Shown here piece by piece: positions 63,170 to 64,000 of a DNA stretch of 64,000 bases. A model generated the notes under the pieces. That model ran no database searches and was not told the DNA's origin. It saw only the letters and a list, made by a program, of their open reading frames with translations. Each line of letters begins with the position of its first letter. Positions within the stretch are counted from its first letter, which is position 1. Origin of the DNA: Chitinophagales bacterium (GTDB lineage: Bacteria; Bacteroidota; Bacteroidia; Chitinophagales; JADIYW01); assembly GCA_020636535.1 (NCBI GenBank), contig JACJXT010000011.1:1178001-1242000 (forward strand), given 5' to 3'. Made by a program: the position numbers and the translations under genes.

Positions 63170-63838
63170 ATGGAGAATAAAGTCGAAAAAAATAAGGTTT
63201 TAAAAGATACAGCAATACCATCATTATTTAGTATTGTTTTAGACTTAATATTTTTTGTACTAATACCGTTTATTGTAGTAGCAAGTATAGTGTTAATTAT
63301 TAGTGGCTTTTATTTTACAGTAAAAGGCAATAATTATTTTAACGGTAAAAATCCAATTTTAGATTTTATATTCTTTTTACACATTATATTTTATTTGTTT
63401 ATTTTAATTATATATCCAACCGTAAAAATTGCAGGCACTATAGATTACTATGGAGAAATTGATGAACAACCAACTACTCAAAAACTATTGTTTATTATTG
63501 GATTATTACTGCCTTTTGTAGCTGTTTTATTAATTAATTCCTTAGAAGAATTTAACTTTAAAATATTTGTTTTAGAAGTCTTTTTTATAGATGTAATAGG
63601 TTTAGTACTTGGAGCAGTAGCATCTTCTGTAATAAGTTATAAATCTTCAAATGCTAATGATGAAAGTAATTTTATTTTTTCTTATGGTTTGTTTTTTACA
63701 ATTCCAACTATGATGATAGTATATATAAAAATAATATCATTAACTACATTTATGCCAAATATAGGTTTTATTTTATTAGCTATATTAGCCATTACAACTT
63801 ATAATAATTATAAAATAATGAAAGTAGTATGTTTATGA
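63170..63838 (+). CDS. Integral membrane protein of unknown function
   Basis: 222 residues with six or so hydrophobic segments: LFSIVLDLIFFVLIPFIVVA, FIFFLHIIFYLFILIIYPTV, LLFIIGLLLPFVAVLLI, FKIFVLEVFFIDVIGLVLGAV, FSYGLFFTIPTMMIVYI and IGFILLAILAITT. The N-terminus is short, polar and lysine-rich (cytosolic). The ATG directly abuts the upstream TAA, and its own stop overlaps the next start (ATGA), so the genes are coupled. No family assigned. Confidence 0.65.
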   Translation: MENKVEKNKVLKDTAIPSLFSIVLDLIFFVLIPFIVVASIVLIISGFYFTVKGNNYFNGKNPILDFIFFLHIIFYLFILIIYPTVKIAGTIDYYGEIDEQPTTQKLLFIIGLLLPFVAVLLINSLEEFNFKIFVLEVFFIDVIGLVLGAVASSVISYKSSNANDESNFIFSYGLFFTIPTMMIVYIKIISLTTFMPNIGFILLAILAITTYNNYKIMKVVCL

Positions 63839-64000
63839 TGAAGATAAATATAATAATATTATTTAATATGCTTTTTTCTTTGTCGTGCAAGCAGAAAACT
63901 AGTATTCAAGATAAAGTTAAAACTAGTATTGTTGATACAATGCCAAACCAAACTAAAAAAAATGTATTAAAAGACACCAATGAAATTAAAAAATATTTTA
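63835..64000 (+). CDS. Lipoprotein, 3' end outside window
   Basis: The ATG at 63835 overlaps the TGA of the membrane-protein gene; a second ATG follows at 63838. The frame reads MMKINIIILFNMLFSLSCKQ, a lipoprotein signal with LSC, followed by Lys/Thr/Asp-rich sequence (TSIQDKVKTSIVDTMPNQTK). The gene runs off the window, so length and family cannot be judged. Confidence 0.6.
   Translation, partial: MMKINIIILFNMLFSLSCKQKTSIQDKVKTSIVDTMPNQTKKNVLKDTNEIKKYF

Overview
The window is strongly AT-rich DNA from a member of the Bacteroidota, probably a free-living or environmental lineage. The evidence is two proteins with type IX secretion (T9SS) C-terminal sorting domains (plus a third likely one), a CarboxypepD-reg/TonB-dependent receptor, a short primary sigma factor lacking region 1.1, many 'MK(K/N)' lipoproteins, and the dispersed small palindromes common in these genomes. 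I see no rRNA, tRNA or CRISPR array.

Layout. 1-12.9 kb is housekeeping sequence, mostly on the minus strand: a truncated alpha/beta hydrolase, a FAD oxidoreductase, argH with a PPK2 kinase, a HerA-like ATPase, an acyl-CoA dehydrogenase, an RmlD-like reductase coupled to a GT2 glycosyltransferase, a GNAT acetyltransferase and an LpxL-type acyltransferase. 13.1-18.8 kb is a complete RND efflux operon (adaptor, pump, outer-membrane channel). 18.9-24.9 kb is an accessory island: a 43-bp hairpin minisatellite, a two-gene AAA-ATPase + DUF4435 pair that matches the PARIS anti-phage architecture, a GNAT gene with a 52-residue partner flanked by two ~280-bp direct repeats, and a VOC-family gene split by an IS200/IS605 element. 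24.9-42.5 kb returns to housekeeping genes (TrpF-like protein, primary sigma factor, thioesterase, fatty acid hydroxylase, methylmalonyl-CoA epimerase, cysteine desulfurase, MgtE, cytidine deaminase, a TonB receptor, argB plus an M20 deacylase, a beta-CASP nuclease), with a decayed IS200 transposase and a second intact IS copy.

42.5-64 kb is the most distinctive region. A TPR sensor kinase and LuxR-type response regulator face away from a run of 14 plus-strand genes for exported proteins and lipoproteins, ending in a 2677-residue BspA-like T9SS protein. Each of the five transcription units in this run starts with the same upstream element: a 21-bp box (TAGYGAAAAWTCACTATGG + TA) followed, always after exactly 21 bp, by CTTTA. 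The parsimonious reading is one local regulon of surface and secreted proteins, plausibly controlled by the adjacent two-component pair or by an alternative sigma factor.

The window also has two unusual rearrangements at convergent gene ends: a 51-bp duplication bracketing an inserted lipoprotein gene near 11 kb, and three tandem 172-bp units near 42.7 kb built from pieces of both neighbouring genes. Function calls rest on reading translated motifs; no database search was run.
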